DNA from: Cranoglanis bouderius
Taxonomy: Eukaryota; Chordata; Actinopteri; Siluriformes; Cranoglanididae
Direction of reading: 5' to 3'
Assembly: GCA_023630585.1 (NCBI GenBank)
Contig: CM042560.1
Span: 5,310,001 to 5,374,000, forward strand
DNA length: 64,000 nucleotides
Part shown: positions 1 through 12,512 of the stretch, in pieces
How positions within the stretch are numbered: position 1 is the first letter of the stretch
How the letters are laid out: each line of letters begins with the position of its first letter
Position numbers and translations under genes: made by a program
Notes under the pieces: model-generated
Database searches by the model: none
What the model saw: only the letters and a program-made list of their open reading frames with translations
What the model was told of the DNA's origin: nothing

Positions 1-220
1 TCCACCGTTTTCCTGTCTTTGTTTCACATTCTTTGTTTTTACAACTTCTTTCAAGTAACATTTGAACTTGTTAAAACATGTTTGCACTGGCCTTTGTCCA
101 TGTTGAAACTTTTTCCCTTCTCAAGTATCCAGTCACTATGGATTACCCAGCGGCTGCAGGCATATTGAGGCCCTTTTCCTGATATTAATTACCCCAGAGC
201 TAGATAGTGTTTCTTACTCT

Positions 221-223
<3 letters not shown>

Positions 224-265
<42 letters not shown>
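224..265 (+). repeat. (CT)n microsatellite
   Basis: About 21 uninterrupted CT units. Confidence 0.95.
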
Positions 266-267
<2 letters not shown>

Positions 268-519
268 CATGTCCATATCTCTGTATTTGTCTCTTTCCTC
301 CAACCATCTTTCTCTGACTTCCTCGTGCTCCTTTGATCATTTTTAACACTGCATCCCAAAACCAAGCATACTGATTATCCTAGTAATGAGAGCGCACAGT
401 CTGTACTGCATGTGTGTGGAAACTATTCCCGTAAATTCAACACATTTGTCATCAGTTTTGTGAGGAAAACAAGCAGGTTTCACTCAGTTTACATTAGCAC
501 TCTCTTGCTAATAGAGAAC

Positions 520-798
520 TTTTAAAGATGCAATATGTAATGTTTGAAAGTGTTATAATTCAATTCAGTTCCAAATATACCTATGGGATTTGCAATGTCA
601 TCATGTTATAAATAAATCTGGATTGTTTTTACATTTCAGGTTTCTGGTTACATTTTTCTGGCCCAGAAATTAGCCCCGCCCACTGCTGAAAAAGAACTGC
701 TCAGCCATGCTACTTTTTCAGAAAATTGAAATCTTGTCAATATTTTGCATTTTGCCTTAGAGCAGACGGACCTGAAAATTACAAACAGCTCCTTTAAA
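520..798. mobile_element. Possible MITE with CTTTAAAG ends
   Basis: The left part CTTTTAAAGATGCAATATGT and right part ACAAACAGCTCCTTTAAAG form imperfect inverted termini of the kind seen in short fish repeats. No coding content. Assignment is tentative. Confidence 0.35.
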
Positions 799-1118
799 GT
801 CACCTCAGACTTAAAAAAAAACAAAAAAAAAACATGCTTTTATGAAACATTTCTTTCAGAGATATTACTCTGAGTGCGCAGACACAAAACGCAAACTTTG
901 CTGCATTCTTTTAAGAACAAGCATCGATAAGAAATGAAAATCCCATTGGAAAATGTTTGTATTGAATATGTGCTAGGAATGTAGTATTAAAAAGATCAAG
1001 GAATTACTATTCAATATATGGGGGGAAAACGAAAATCTTTCTCGGGCTGCTCCTTGAGAGCAGGTTATTTCCAACCATAACACGTCTGATTCAGTCCGAG
1101 CATCCTGACTTTAGTGTT
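796..1118 (+). repeat. Direct repeat, copy A
   Basis: Matches 2353-2855 closely, for example AAATGAAAATCCCATTGGA, TATGTGCTAGGAATGTAGTA and TCTGATTCAGTCCGAGCATC. It lacks the roughly 200 bp found inside copy B. Confidence 0.8.
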
Positions 1119-1389
1119 GCAACCAAAGCTGGTCAGATCAGATAACTGCAGCATATTTTCTGTGAGTGTGTGAGTTTGTCCTGATAGACTATCTCTGCTA
1201 GGATGGGGGTAGAGAATGATATTACACTCGCCCAGCCCTATCTGATAATGTAACAGCAGTTCATAAAGAGGCTAAAACAAAGCCAAGACTCTGCTGGCAG
1301 CTGGCTAGAAACAATATTAGAGAGAGAGAGAGATCCTGTTGATCCTTTAGTGCAGTGAACAAAGGCTGGGACAGGATAAGGATGAACAA

Positions 1390-1680
1390 TGAAAATGGGA
1401 AGAGAAGAGGTGGGGAAGGGAGGAAAGGAGAGGATGTGCAGATTAATTACACAGGGATGGATGAGAACAGAGGAGAGAATGTGCAGAATAAATACAGATG
1501 AGAGGAAGATAGGAGAAGATCTGCAGATTAGTTACAGAGGAGGGGAAGGGGAGAAGAGAAAAGAGGAGATGAGGTGTAGGTTAATTACAGGGGATGGTAG
1601 AAGAAAGGAGAGGAGATGAGATACAGATTCATTCCAGGGGAGAGGACAGGAGATTAATTATAGAAGAGAAAGTAAGTGAG
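1390..1680 (+). repeat. GA-rich minisatellite, first block
   Basis: Purine-rich units of roughly 45-60 bp, each with a CAGATTAATTACAG-like core (1439, 1528, 1576, 1622, 1648). A second block is at 3120-3350. The 76-aa open frame here is low-complexity and not a gene. Confidence 0.6.
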
Positions 1681-1769
1681 TGTGGAAAATATTTTACATT
1701 TACACAAAAGTATATGATTAAACATATGGTTTGTTTGGAATGTTCCAGACTCCTGTAACTACATAGTTT

Positions 1770-1965
1770 CCCTATTAATTTCAACAAATAATTCATAGTA
1801 CTCATAAGAAATATAAAATACTTTGGGAGTGTGTTGTTATAGAAAAATAATCAACCTGAATTACTGCTTCCACTAAAAAAAAAAAAAAAAAAAATTTTCC
1901 AATAACACCATGATCTGAAGTGTTTTATCCCTCTTACACCACATCAATTGGTAGTTACATTCAAT
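1770..1965. repeat. Short repeat related to 43600-43785
   Basis: Shares TGTTATAGAAAAATAATC, TTTTCCAATAACA and GTTTTATCCCT blocks with 43600-43785, in inverted-end arrangement. A small MITE family is possible. Confidence 0.35.
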
Positions 1966-1984
1966 GTTTGCTGAAAGACAACAA

Positions 1985-2352
1985 AACAAGTTAGTTGCTG
2001 TTATCACTTATGTTATAGCAGCTATAAACGCCCAGTCCCTCACCAGCCTCACTTTTTTTCTCTCATTCTTTAAGGAAAAAATACATCCTGTTACCAAGAA
2101 ACTAGAAAGTGGAAAGTCCTGAAGAATCTCCCATGGCAGAAAAGTTACTGACACTGGAGACTCCTTCCATAATTGTTCAATAAATATCTCCTTACAGAAA
2201 GGTTCACAATATAAATGACTATACATTTTTCTTTGTTAAGTAACAAAAACTATTTAAAATATCTGTTTATTATTCTCCTTAGATTATGCAGAGCATCCGT
2301 CAAACAAGTCCATGTGAATTAGCTGTCATTATAGAAACAGCGAGTGCATTAA
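1985..2352 (+). repeat. Unnamed interspersed repeat, copy 1 (5' part)
   Basis: Shares ordered blocks with 24855-25340 and 58655-59000: AACAAGTTAGTTGCTGTTAT, a TGTTACCAAGAAAC block, GACACTGGAGACTCCTTCC with AATAAATATCTCC, then GCATCCGTCAAACAAG. It continues after direct-repeat copy B at about 2870-2935 (GAGAATTCAACAGTGC). Confidence 0.6.
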
Positions 2353-2855
2353 AGTTGCCTCAGATTTTTAAAAAAACAGGCTTTTATAAAACATTTCTTT
2401 CAGATATTACTTGCACAGACACAAAACGCAAACATGGCTACATTCTTTTAAGAAACGAGGATCGAGAAGCAATGAAAATCCCATTGGAGAATGTTAGTAT
2501 TGAATATGTGCTAGGAATGTAGTAGTAGGGCGTCATAAAATATAAGAGCCAATCATCTTCCACTATGCAAATGCAGGGCATGCAAACAAACAAGTCTACT
2601 GAGGTTATGGTTGGGCATATAGGTTTCAGGATTTTTTTGTTTTCAATTAGCACATTCATAGATTCTTGATGAGAGTATATATTTGGTGGCTTCTGGTACT
2701 TTCTTCTTATGTTTTATGAGATTTTTGGGGAACATTGAGGAATTATTATTCAATATATGGGGGAAAAAACAAAAATCTTTCTCAGGCTGCTCCTTGAGAG
2801 AAGGTTCTTTCCAAACATGACACGTCTGATTCAGTCCAAGCATCCTCACATTAGT
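2353..2855 (+). repeat. Direct repeat, copy B, with about 200 bp extra
   Basis: Same as 796-1118 except for the segment at about 2533-2734, which is absent from copy A. The extra segment has no clear inverted ends, so whether it is an insertion here or a deletion in copy A is undecided. Copy B lies inside an interspersed repeat also seen at 24855-25340 and 58655-59000. Confidence 0.75.
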
Positions 2856-2939
2856 GAGTTATAGAAAATCGATCAGCAACCTTTGACCAGTCAGATTTGA
2901 GAATTCAACAGTGCCGTGTTATAAGGAATAAGACAAGCA

Positions 2940-4395
2940 TTTAAGGGATTACTCAATATTTAATGTGTGTAAATAGCCCATGATTCGAGTTATTAGTCAT
3001 TAAACCAGATAAAGTACTTAATTGTTGTGCTTTTTTGTGCATTTTCATTTTCATTCTACAAATGAAATTATTGAAACTACATTCATTAAAAAAAATAAAA
3101 AAATCTAAATATTAACACTGGTGCAGATTAATTACAGAGTAGAGCACCATTATTATAGATGAAGGGAGGTCGAAGAAGTACCAAATAATAACAGTAGGGT
3201 GGTAGAGATGAGATGATGAATAACTATGCAGATTAATTAGAGGAGATGAAAAGTAAGGTGAGGAATTTGGAGAGAAGAGATGAGAGGGGAAAGAAAAAGG
3301 AGGGAAAGAAACACCATGGGAACAGGAGGTTGATTACAGAGGAAGAGATGAGATGTCTGTAGTGTGTAGTCTCTAGCCTGGGTTTATTCTTTCTCTGCCT
3401 CCATTAGTGGGCAGGGTGGAGTGTCTCTCTCTCTCTCTCTCTCCCTCTCTGTAATCACAGCCCAGGCTGCACACACTCACGGCAAAGGATAAAGTGAAGA
3501 TGTTTGGAGGACACTGAGGGTACACAGCCTGCCAAAGAATTTTTATAGCAAGACACAATAAGAAGGCACAGACAGATGTGCTAACAAGAACGAGCCTACA
3601 GGATGTTAGCAGAGCTGTAACATGCTATTTTATATTATCCTAGTAAAAACCACAGAAGCTGACCAAGAGTCACTTTGCTGCAGAATTTAATGGTGATATT
3701 TGGTACATAAAAAATATATTTACATAATACAAGCAATATTTATATTCACGTATACAAAAAGTGCACTTTTGCCAGTAAACCTACGATTCAGCACCTTTAT
3801 AATACAGCACCAATTTTAGGCCCAGCATCAGAAACACCTGGCAAACACCAGGTGTTTAAGTCCCAGCATGAACAAAAATTTTTGTAATTGCAAACATGAT
3901 GTAATTTCAACGGCTGACATATGTAATTTGCTCAAGTGTGAAAAGCAGTATGGAAAGGCTCAGTGTGACAGGCAAGCTGTCACGACTCTCTCAATTCCTG
4001 ATAGAAGGTCGTAACAAAATATTACCCCAATTTAAAAAATGACTTTTAAAGACAAGCCAAATAATTGGGTCAGAAATATAAACTTCTTCACGCCTTTTGT
4101 GGTAAGTGCTCCAGGGCTGACATTTGACCTTTGCCTTGTTTAATTCCAGTCATCTGAAAGTCCACGGTAACATCTGGATTAGCCGTAGAATGGAGTAGAT
4201 TTTGGTGGAGCTATAAACTCTGCTGGCAAGGTTAAAGTATATGAGCCATGTTTGCTAAGCTGTAGTCGGAAGTGACAGTTTACTTTAATGTTAGCATGGT
4301 AATGTGCTCATGCGAGTCAATACAAGCTTTCCTCCCTGTCAAATGTTTGATCCGTTTAACAACCGGCCTCACCCCATGTCATGTTTTTGATAGTA
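2940..4395. other. No gene seen; AT-rich intergenic DNA
   Basis: Apart from the GA-rich block at 3120-3350 and a short CT run near 3421, I see no exon-like frame with splice sites and no recognised repeat. Confidence 0.5.
3120..3350 (+). repeat. GA-rich minisatellite, second block
   Basis: The same CAGATTAATTACAG-type core in a purine-rich setting recurs at 3124, 3229 and 3327. Confidence 0.5.
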
Positions 4396-5592
4396 TGATC
4401 ACCTGAAGAAAAAAAAAAGGTTTTTCTTGTAATATACCAACTCCAGACAATACTAGCCTTAATCTGAGTCAGTTTTTCAATCGCAAAACCACCTGAAAAT
4501 CTCATAAATAAACTTTCTTCTGATATGCTAACTGAAGCTAAGGTATGTTTATGATAATACTGTAACCTGAAAATGGATTTTCTGGTAATATACTAACTCC
4601 AGAAAATACTAGCCTCGCTCTGAGTCAGGTTTTTGATTGCAGCATCTCTTGAAAATATCATAAATTGACTTGCGTTACTTGAAAACTCCAGTGCTAATCT
4701 CCCTTAGAGCCAGTTTTTTTTTTTTTTTATGGTGGGGGTCAACTGAAAATCTGAACTTTCTCGTAATGTGCTAACTCCAGCTGATACAAACTTCACTCTG
4801 AGACATGTTTTAATAGTATTATCGCTTGAAATGGACCTTCTTGTAATATACTAACTGCAGAGAATACTAGCCTTACTCTGAGTCAATTTTCATGGAAGGA
4901 TCAGCTGAAAATCTCATTTAAATGGACTTTCTTGTGAAATACTAACTCCAGACAGTACTAGTCTCACTTGAGGTCAGTTTTTGAATATCACCTGAAAATC
5001 TCATGAAATTGATTTTCTTGTCATATACTAACCATAGCCGATTATTAGCAATTATTCTGAATCAGATGGCAAAATCACCTGAAAATCTTATATTAACCTT
5101 CTTGTGATACGCTAAGTTCAGCCAAAACTAGTCTCATTCTGGGTCAGCATTGACAACAAAATCACCTGGAAATCTCATAAATGAATTGTCTTTTGATATG
5201 CTAACTCCAGCTAATACTAGCCTCACTCTGAGGCATGTTTTGATAACAAAATCACCTCAAAATGGAGTTAGTTGTAATATGCTAACTACAGAAACTACTA
5301 GCCTTACTTTGAGGCATGTTTCTGACTGGATTATCACCTAAAAAGTTATTTTCTTGTAATATACCGATTCCAGACAATACTTGCCTTGCTCATAGCAAGG
5401 TTTTTTGATTGTAGGATCACCTGAAAATCTCATAAAATGGTTTTCTTGTTATATGCTCACTCAAGCTAACACTAGCCTCACTCGGAGTCAGGTTTTCGAT
5501 TGTAGGATCACCTAAAATCATGTTGTGATGCCCTAACTTCAGCCAATACTACCCTCACTCTGAGGCCTTGTTGTGGTTAAGGTTTTTGATGT
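4396..5592. repeat. Degenerate minisatellite, about 14 units of 72-95 bp
   Basis: Each unit runs ATCACCTGAAAATCTCATAA, then a TTCTTGTAATATACTAACTC-like part, then ACTAGCCTCACTCTGAGTCA and a T-rich end. Unit starts recur near 4396, 4489, 4561, 4644, 4738, 4821, 4900, 4987, 5074, 5160, 5250, 5332, 5415 and 5506. The units differ by substitutions and small indels, so this is an old array. No coding meaning is apparent. Confidence 0.85.
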
Positions 5593-8190
5593 TTTTTTTT
5601 CTAGCAGCACAGTGAAGCGCGTATAACTGTGTCACATGGCAGTGCCTGAGACAAACACAGGAACTCGATAGTGTTTCAGTCAGATACTTGCTATAACTAT
5701 AGTTGTCACAGGCCTGAATTTGAGGTTACGGCTGCAAAACAACCTGGAAATCGAGACTAAACAAAACCCAGACTCGCACACATACATGCAGAAAACTGCT
5801 CCAAAATCAGCCAACACTGTAAACCTCCTCAATGCCATTAAAACCACATTTATACAATGGGGAAATTTTAAGAAGATCCAGGTTTGGAGTTTTCTGTAGA
5901 CGCTGCCTCACCGTGACCTGCTCATAGCCCTTCGTTTAATTGTTTATACTGTAATATTAAAACATCAGTGTTGAATTAAGTCTGCCCAAGCCAAGAGTGA
6001 TTTTCTCTGCCCAGAACTAGCCATTTTAGATGGTATAAATGTCTTTAACAGCAAAAATAAATCCAACCTACACAATTTTTTGGCGTCTACCAACTGTTCT
6101 TGGCTGTATGGCTGTATTATTGACTAATAGTGGTTCTGACAACAGGCTGCTTTATTATGTAGTGTTAAAAAAAAAACAAAACAAAAAAAACAAGTGGTGT
6201 GTGGTTTATTTCGAGTAAGGACCCACCCCCATGTCCTTCATTACTCTCTCTCTCTCTCACTGACTTGTTCTCTGGTTGTGATTACAGATAGTTGGTCTGG
6301 TTTCCTGTTTCTGGTGTCTATAAACATAGCAGCTCTAACGCAGCTGGGTTTCCTCCCAGAGACAGATGGGTGGCCTCTTTTCTTTCAGCTCCAATCAATA
6401 TCAGTGGCACAGTATTAAGACAGCTCAGTTTAGACACTTTTACGCTACTCTGTTTATTTCTTTGATGTACCGCTGTCCCTTAGTTCTTCCATGCCGTACC
6501 ATCCTAGTAATCCACAATGTGACAGTGTGAGCTTTACACAACGCAATCATGAGTAATGGGGTGCATTTACACATGAGTCAGAAAAGCACATTTACTGTGC
6601 AAGACTGTTTTAAATTGATTGCCAGTTGGCTATGCTTTATGGCTGTTTTGCCATAAAACCTCCTTTTTGTCATACTTAAGTGCTAAATCATGTTAAAATT
6701 AATCCATCAGGCTGCATTATCCTAACACACAGAGTGTGTATAAAAGCTTTCAGGATTCATTTTTTGTAAGTGGTGCAAGTGATGTATCACATCCGTAATG
6801 CTAATTTGGTTGGGCATCAGCCAAATTTTCTTGTTCTTGCCCAGTTTCTATTTTTATGGTCATCATTAAAATGCTTAAGCTGATATGGGTGCAGCAAGAG
6901 GAGTAACAATCAATATCTGCCAATACCTGAATATTTAAACCATTTTGGACCAAAATTGCAATAATATTACTGACTTGGTGCAGAAGCAAAGATAATGGTA
7001 TTTTTCTGATTTGTATGCTATTTAGGTCACCTCATATGAACATCTAATTAAAGACAATTGATTTAATTACTTTTTTCCTTTAAAAACCAATTAAATGCCA
7101 GACTTGCCAAATTTACTGGCACTGCAGAAACAAGGCGTTATCTATGACCTATGTTGAAAACCTGCTAACGTACCAAAAGACCGAAAACATAATGGTTATG
7201 GTTATTGATAAATAGCCAGCTGACTGATACTGTAGGCAGTTGGTTATTTATACCAACGAGTATATAACTGAAATCCAGTCGTATGTCATTGCACCAACAG
7301 TGTACAGTCAGTTTTTTTTTTAAAGGGAATGGGATATATCTCATCTTGATATAACTCATCTAACCATATATCTTCAGAATGTATTCATCCTGTACCACAC
7401 ACCAACTATCTAATGCCTTATTTATGCATTTATGCTAAAAAAAAAAAAAAAAAAAAAAGATTGGATTGGTTATGACTACAAAAAATGGTCTGATTCTTTT
7501 TCATTGCGTTTTTGAAAGTTAGCAGGATGGATTGAGTTTTTGGTTCCTGCCTAGGTATTACTGCTGCTATGCCTTCACTCCTGTCACTCAGTATTGGTGT
7601 TAATGGCACTCAAAAACCCTGTCCAGCTGGTATAAGCTAAGACTTCAACAAACAAAAGATCTTACTCAGACCAGGCTGGCTCCAGAAACATGGTAAAAAG
7701 TACAGACGATGATCCAGTCCAAATGCTTATGTAAGTCTGGAGTATTTTCCAGTCAACCTCCTTTCAGGAAGTGAGTGTTTTTTTTGGAAGGACAGATACA
7801 GTACAGGTGACCTGATTTCCTTTCACAATGTACAATACTGTGCTCAGAAGAAGCTTCTGAGAAGATTTAAATGATATTCTGCATAGTTTTGCCCATTGAT
7901 AAGTTAATGAGGCTGCTCCGCAGCCAAATTAATCATATTTAACACAGCAAAAAACAAAAGGGTTAAAAGGGTACCAAAGGTACCAAATCAAATTTTTAGT
8001 GAGTCAGCTATTTTTAGCACCAATATGTTAATCATCTGTCAGCTAAATGTACCTAATGCATTGTTATTATTAAATTAGCACTGTTTACTTCCTCTTCAGA
8101 GAACTCCATTGGCACACGTTTTCCCTGAGAGAAGCCTTAATCCATAATTCCCACTCTCAGTATTGGGAAACCATCCATGCGATGCCATTT
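5593..8190. other. No coding sequence seen; includes the c1qtnf6 3' flank
   Basis: AT-rich DNA with an A-run at 7438-7459. It probably includes the c1qtnf6 3' UTR just below 8190, whose length is undetermined. Confidence 0.5.
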
Positions 8191-8735
8191 CTATGCGGCA
8201 GGAGCCACCAGGTAGCCATTGAAGGTGATGTAGACGTCAACGTCATCGCTGTAAATGGCATTCTCGCGCTCGCGCTTGAAGAGGCGCACCCAGACTTCAT
8301 CGTTAAGCTCAAGAGAAAGCATGACGCTCTGGCTCTGCATGATGGAGCGGTCACTGGGTTGCGCATACAGGATCACCTGCTCCCGTTCGTTCTGCATCAG
8401 GTGCAGATAGGTCTCCTTGAAGTTCCACGTGTGGATGTTGATGTTGAAGAAGTAAACACCTGGCACATAGCAGTAGAACTTGCCTTTAAACATGTTGAAG
8501 TGTTCGTCAAGGTTGACGAAGACGGTGTCAAACACCAGCGCCTGGTAATAGTCGTCACTGTGGAGGGCCTTCCTGCGGCCCACCGAGAAGGACGAGTGCT
8601 GTGTCTTGCAGGGGTCTCCTGGAGCTCCAGCCTGCCCTTTGCTGCCTTTAGGGCCAGTGGCGCCTCTGGAACCTGGAGGACCTTCTGCTCCTGCCTTACC
8701 CGGAGTTCCTCTCTCACCTCGATCGCCTTTATCTC
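8191..8735 (-). CDS. c1qtnf6: c1qtnf6 last coding exon (collagen stalk plus C1q head)
   Basis: The acceptor TTACAG precedes GAGATAAAGG at 8735. The exon opens by completing Gly65, then reads the collagen triplets and the whole C1q domain, and stops at TAG (8193-8191). The 209-aa reading frame on the opposite strand is an antisense shadow of this GC-rich exon. The 3' UTR lies below 8190; I could not identify a convincing polyadenylation signal. Confidence 0.92.
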
Positions 8736-9620
8736 CTGTAAGATAGGAACAAATGAATGGATAAAAGGATGGAGGCATGGAAATTTAAAGTGTGTCTTGG
8801 TGAATGAGTGAGTAACAAAGCTAGGGAGTCAGTAAATGAATGAGTGAGTGATGGTGCAACTGAGTAAGTAAGCAAGGATGTCAGTGGGCAAGGCAATGAA
8901 TGGATGAGTGAGTGAGTGAGTGACTCTAAATACCACACGGTTCACATTATGCACTAGGAACCCTACAGCTGTTAGGCAGTAATAATGAAAATCCAGCCAA
9001 GTCATGCTTAACACACCATGTCCAATAGCCACAGAATATTATGGTAATTTTCACCTCACTGGCTCTTACCAGGAACTCACTATCCTGATGTGAAAAGCCA
9101 TGAGAAATGAGAAATGTAGCGTGTTTAGTATATAAGGATTTGAGTGCTGGATATGGATCCTGAATTTCACAAGCACTATTTCACAGTAAAGTTGATCTGC
9201 ACATCGTCTAACCACACGCTGTTACTGTTCCCATGCATGGCTGTTTCAGTGAATCCACCAGAACAGCTTTTACTGAGCTCTGAGTAATCACAGGCGGTCT
9301 GCAAGAAGCTGAGTATTCTCAGGGCTGTAATCTCAGAACGCAGACAAACACGACACACATGTTGCCGCTTGTAGTTTACTGCCACATAGGCAAGTTTCCT
9401 GCCAGGTCTGTATGCCTCTAGAGCCTGCTATCGCCTCTCAGGATGACTTCTACTGAGTCGGCACGGTTTTTCTGATTAAGAAAGCAGAAGAGAGCTGAGA
9501 GCTGTGGTCTGAATGCAGGGGGCTGAGGTTAGAGCCAATGCACCATTTTCCAGAACTGGAGGGTTGGGTTGAGTTTCTGTGTATTAGACACTGAGTCAGG
9601 CAGAGAAAAGCTATGACAGC

Positions 9621-9685
<65 letters not shown>

Positions 9686-10236
9686 AAAAGTAAGCATGTT
9701 AGTGGGTGTGGCTAGTGTTTAGGGTCATCGCTGGGTTACATATGATATAGGACTTCTGTTCCTCTCTGATCACAGAAACACTGATAGGCTGCCTGGTTAA
9801 TCTGAGACTCAAGTAGGCACATACACAGAACAGAAGAGTGAGTTAGTGAGTGAGTTGGTGAGTGAGTGAGAGAGAGTGAGTAAGGAAGGAAGGCACTGAG
9901 TGAGCCAGTATGGTAGTGGGTGAGTGAGTAAAAGAGCGAGGTAACAACATGAGGGTGTGAGTATATGATTGAATGGGCGAGTGAATGAGTGAGTGGGTGA
10001 GTAAGCGATAGACAGAGCAGAAGTTTGTTCGTGTGTGAAAAATAGAGCCATTAATATCCTAACAAACAAAAAATAAGGGGTGTAACACAGTGCCATTATC
10101 TGTATCTCTTTAATGCTCATATTATTCTTATCTGTTTTCATATTTGGATTAAAATCAGAAGTGGGCGTGGTCTATACAAAAAATTGTAGTTATTAATTTA
10201 TGTTTTCTTAATAAAAAAATAAAATAAAATAAAATA

Positions 10237-10305
<69 letters not shown>

Positions 10306-11564
10306 TTTCATGTTAACCCTACCACTATGCCCTGGAAATACTGGCACTGAAATTCTAACAACAAATAGCAATTTGCAGAACATGATCTGAACCAGATGAT
10401 CTGTGGACCTTTCTGGAAAACTTTCTATTTTCTGTCTAACATGATTAAGTAAGAAATCTATCAATGTTTCAAGGCAACAATGTCTTTCCCAAATCAAGAA
10501 ACTGTTATTTAGGCTACAGCTGACCACAATAGCTGTCTAATATTATTTTATTAGATTCATTTCAGTTTGTTACATTCCAGAAAGATCAGAAAAGTTTTCA
10601 GAAATGCTTTCAGAATCTCCTATAAAGCTGGGACACACTTAAAGTGGCAGACGATTATAATGGCTGTATGATATTATCTCGACGCACATACATGTAGTCT
10701 GTAGTTTTCTTTAAAAAAAAAACAACAAAAAACCCCCCAGAATACTCCACCTATTGTTTGTATCTGTATTTGTACTCATTCCAACTAATGTAATATATAC
10801 ATATATATTTTTCAACAACTTTTTGGTTAAATGTCAGGCAATGTACTCACTTACCCTTAAAAATATATATATTTTTATATATTGTATATTATATATTTTT
10901 TTAAATATATTTTATGCAAACAATTTAGATATAATTGGAAAAAGCCTGGATGCTGATCTCACTAATAGTAGCACAATGCACATTCACAGTTGTTACTAAC
11001 ACTATAGGCTTAACAGTTTTTTCCCTGAGTTCACGCCTTTAATGAAACTTCATGCTGTGCCACATTAAGATTTGAGAGCACCTAGGAAAAAAAAGTCCTT
11101 AATTACAAAGAATGAGGTTTTCAATGGAGCAGTTTTTCTATTATTTCCTCACCTTTTTTTTAGTCTGTGACACCATTAAAGGTTAATCTGTAATAAAATA
11201 TAAGAAACAATAAACTCCTCTCTGGAGGTATATGAAGTATGATTTATGAAGGATCTTGAGAAGGAGCTAAACCTGTATGCTAGCAAAATATAACTAGGGG
11301 AAAAATATAAATATAAATAGGGGGAAAATACTCATAGATTTTCGATGTGTGTATGCAGTTTTAGCCCTTACCTTTGAGAATGGTCATGTTAATGAACGTG
11401 CGAACCTCTGGCGTCTGATAGGCCACGGGATGGGGTGAGTTGCTGAGGGGTGGGTCCAGGTGATCACAGCACCTCCGGCAGTATTTGGGTGGTGACCTGG
11501 AGGGGGAGGGGACAGAGGCCACCAGGGGGAGGAGCAACAGCACAGGTAGAAAGAATCCAGACAT
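8191..11564 (-). CDS. c1qtnf6: C1q/TNF-related protein, probably CTRP6 (two coding exons)
   Basis: Secreted C1q/TNF superfamily protein. Coding exons 11564-11372 and 8735-8191 join in phase 1 (split Gly codon G|GA) to give 245 residues. The order is a signal peptide (about 1-18, Leu-rich core), a short Cys-rich segment with CRRCC near residue 29, an N-glycosylation sequon NMT at 59, 14 uninterrupted Gly-X-Y triplets (about 65-106), and a C1q head of about 130 residues ending at TAG. The head carries hallmarks of the CTRP1/CTRP6 branch: FSVGRRKALHS, FNMFKGKFYCYVPG, SIMQSQS and ENAIYSDD. Family knowledge says such proteins trimerise through the head and collagen stalk. CTRP6 is preferred over CTRP1 because of the ITILKG-DKGDRG junction and because tmprss6 lies nearby; human C1QTNF6 is also close to TMPRSS6. 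Start chosen: the ATG at 11564-11562, directly followed by the signal peptide. At 245 residues it is slightly shorter than human CTRP6. Confidence 0.85.
8790..8935 (+). repeat. GAGT-rich degenerate array in c1qtnf6 intron
   Basis: Repeated GAGTGAGTGAGT and GAATGAGTGAGTGA strings. A similar array lies at 9838-10015 in the same intron. Antisense open frames here are low-complexity. Confidence 0.7.
9621..9682 (+). repeat. Compound (GT)n(GA)n microsatellite
   Basis: About 10 GT units run directly into about 21 GA units. It lies in the last intron of c1qtnf6. Confidence 0.95.
9838..10015 (+). repeat. GAGT-rich degenerate array, second block
   Basis: TGAGTTAGTGAGTGAGTTGG and similar tetranucleotide runs, interspersed with GGAAGGAAGG. 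Confidence 0.7.
10211..10305 (+). repeat. Compound (AAAAT)n(AT)n(GT)n array
   Basis: AAAAT units, then about 22 AT units, then about 10 GT units. Confidence 0.95.
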
Positions 11565-11572
11565 GACCACAC
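11372..11572 (-). CDS. c1qtnf6: c1qtnf6 first coding exon (signal peptide) with short 5' UTR
   Basis: The acceptor TTCTTCAG precedes 11572; translation starts at the ATG at 11564, leaving 8 nt of 5' UTR in this exon. It encodes 64 residues plus one base and ends at AAAG|GTAAGG (11372). An acceptor just before the start codon implies that an upstream untranslated exon exists. Confidence 0.85.
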
Positions 11573-12512
11573 CTGAAGAAAAGAGTCAGATAAAGAGAGA
11601 CAGAGGGACAGAGTGAAAATAAATAAACAAATAAATATATACTGAACAGGGAGAGAAAGTACAGAGTAATGGAAAAATGTTGGCAGTGCCTCAGCATAAT
11701 TACTGTAGATGGATGGTTAACATGCATTCATTAGGAATGGATTGCTACAAATAAATCAGGCTCTGTCTAATAAAAGCATTGACTACAATAGTTCCAGTGT
11801 GGACAGATCTCTGAAGGATGTACAGAAATGCATTAAATACATAGAAGAGACAATGCCACAAGTCATAATGGGTATTAGTGAATTAGCTCTCGCTTCATCT
11901 CTTCCTAAAGAGAGTGATGCAGCGGTGCTTTAATCCTTTAGTCTGTCCAGCTCTCTCACCTCCTCATCTCAGCACTCTGATGAGATTCCAAAGCTTCAAC
12001 TTTCATGCAAATATCGCTGTCGGAATCATCATTAACTAGCCTAGCTGACTCTCTGCATAGAACTCTCTTTCTTTAAGTAGTCTATTTATTTAAGTAGCAG
12101 TTAACAGTGAAACCTGACCATTAACCTTTATGCATTGATTTAAACAAAATCCTACAACAATTCAAATTTCCGTTCAGATTTGGACAAATTTCTCCGAAAA
12201 ATAATAATAGTAATAATAGTCTGAATGTATAACATAAATCAACACTGAACCATTCATTTTAAATAAAACTGGATTCATTTCCACAGTAAGTGAGCCGGTT
12301 TGTAAATCGATTCCGCAGGTGTCAGGCAGAAATGAGTTACACACCTCATGGAAGAAAATTATAGTGTTTGTTAAGTGATCGCATTTATTGTGATAGTCAA
12401 CCTGCCATAAACTGTGTTTTCTCAAGCTGAATGGGCCCCAAGGACACCTGGTCAGTGCTGGTGATTTGAGCAAGCCTAGAGAGTGAGGCGGGGGGGAAAA
12501 CAACATCGAAAT

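Noticed and set aside
1389..1619. 76-codon basic/acidic frame
   Set aside because: It is the translation of a purine-rich minisatellite.
4396..5592. CRISPR-like array
   Set aside because: Units are 72-95 bp with degenerate repeats and no constant short repeat with unique spacers, and the DNA is vertebrate. It is a minisatellite.
8182..8811. 209-codon plus-strand open frame
   Set aside because: It is antisense to the c1qtnf6 C1q exon. The minus frame has clear domain motifs and splice sites; this one has none.
8191..11564. Naming the C1q gene c1qtnf1
   Set aside because: The C1q head also resembles CTRP1. The ITILKG-DKGDRG junction and linkage to tmprss6 favour c1qtnf6, so c1qtnf1 is kept only as an alternative.
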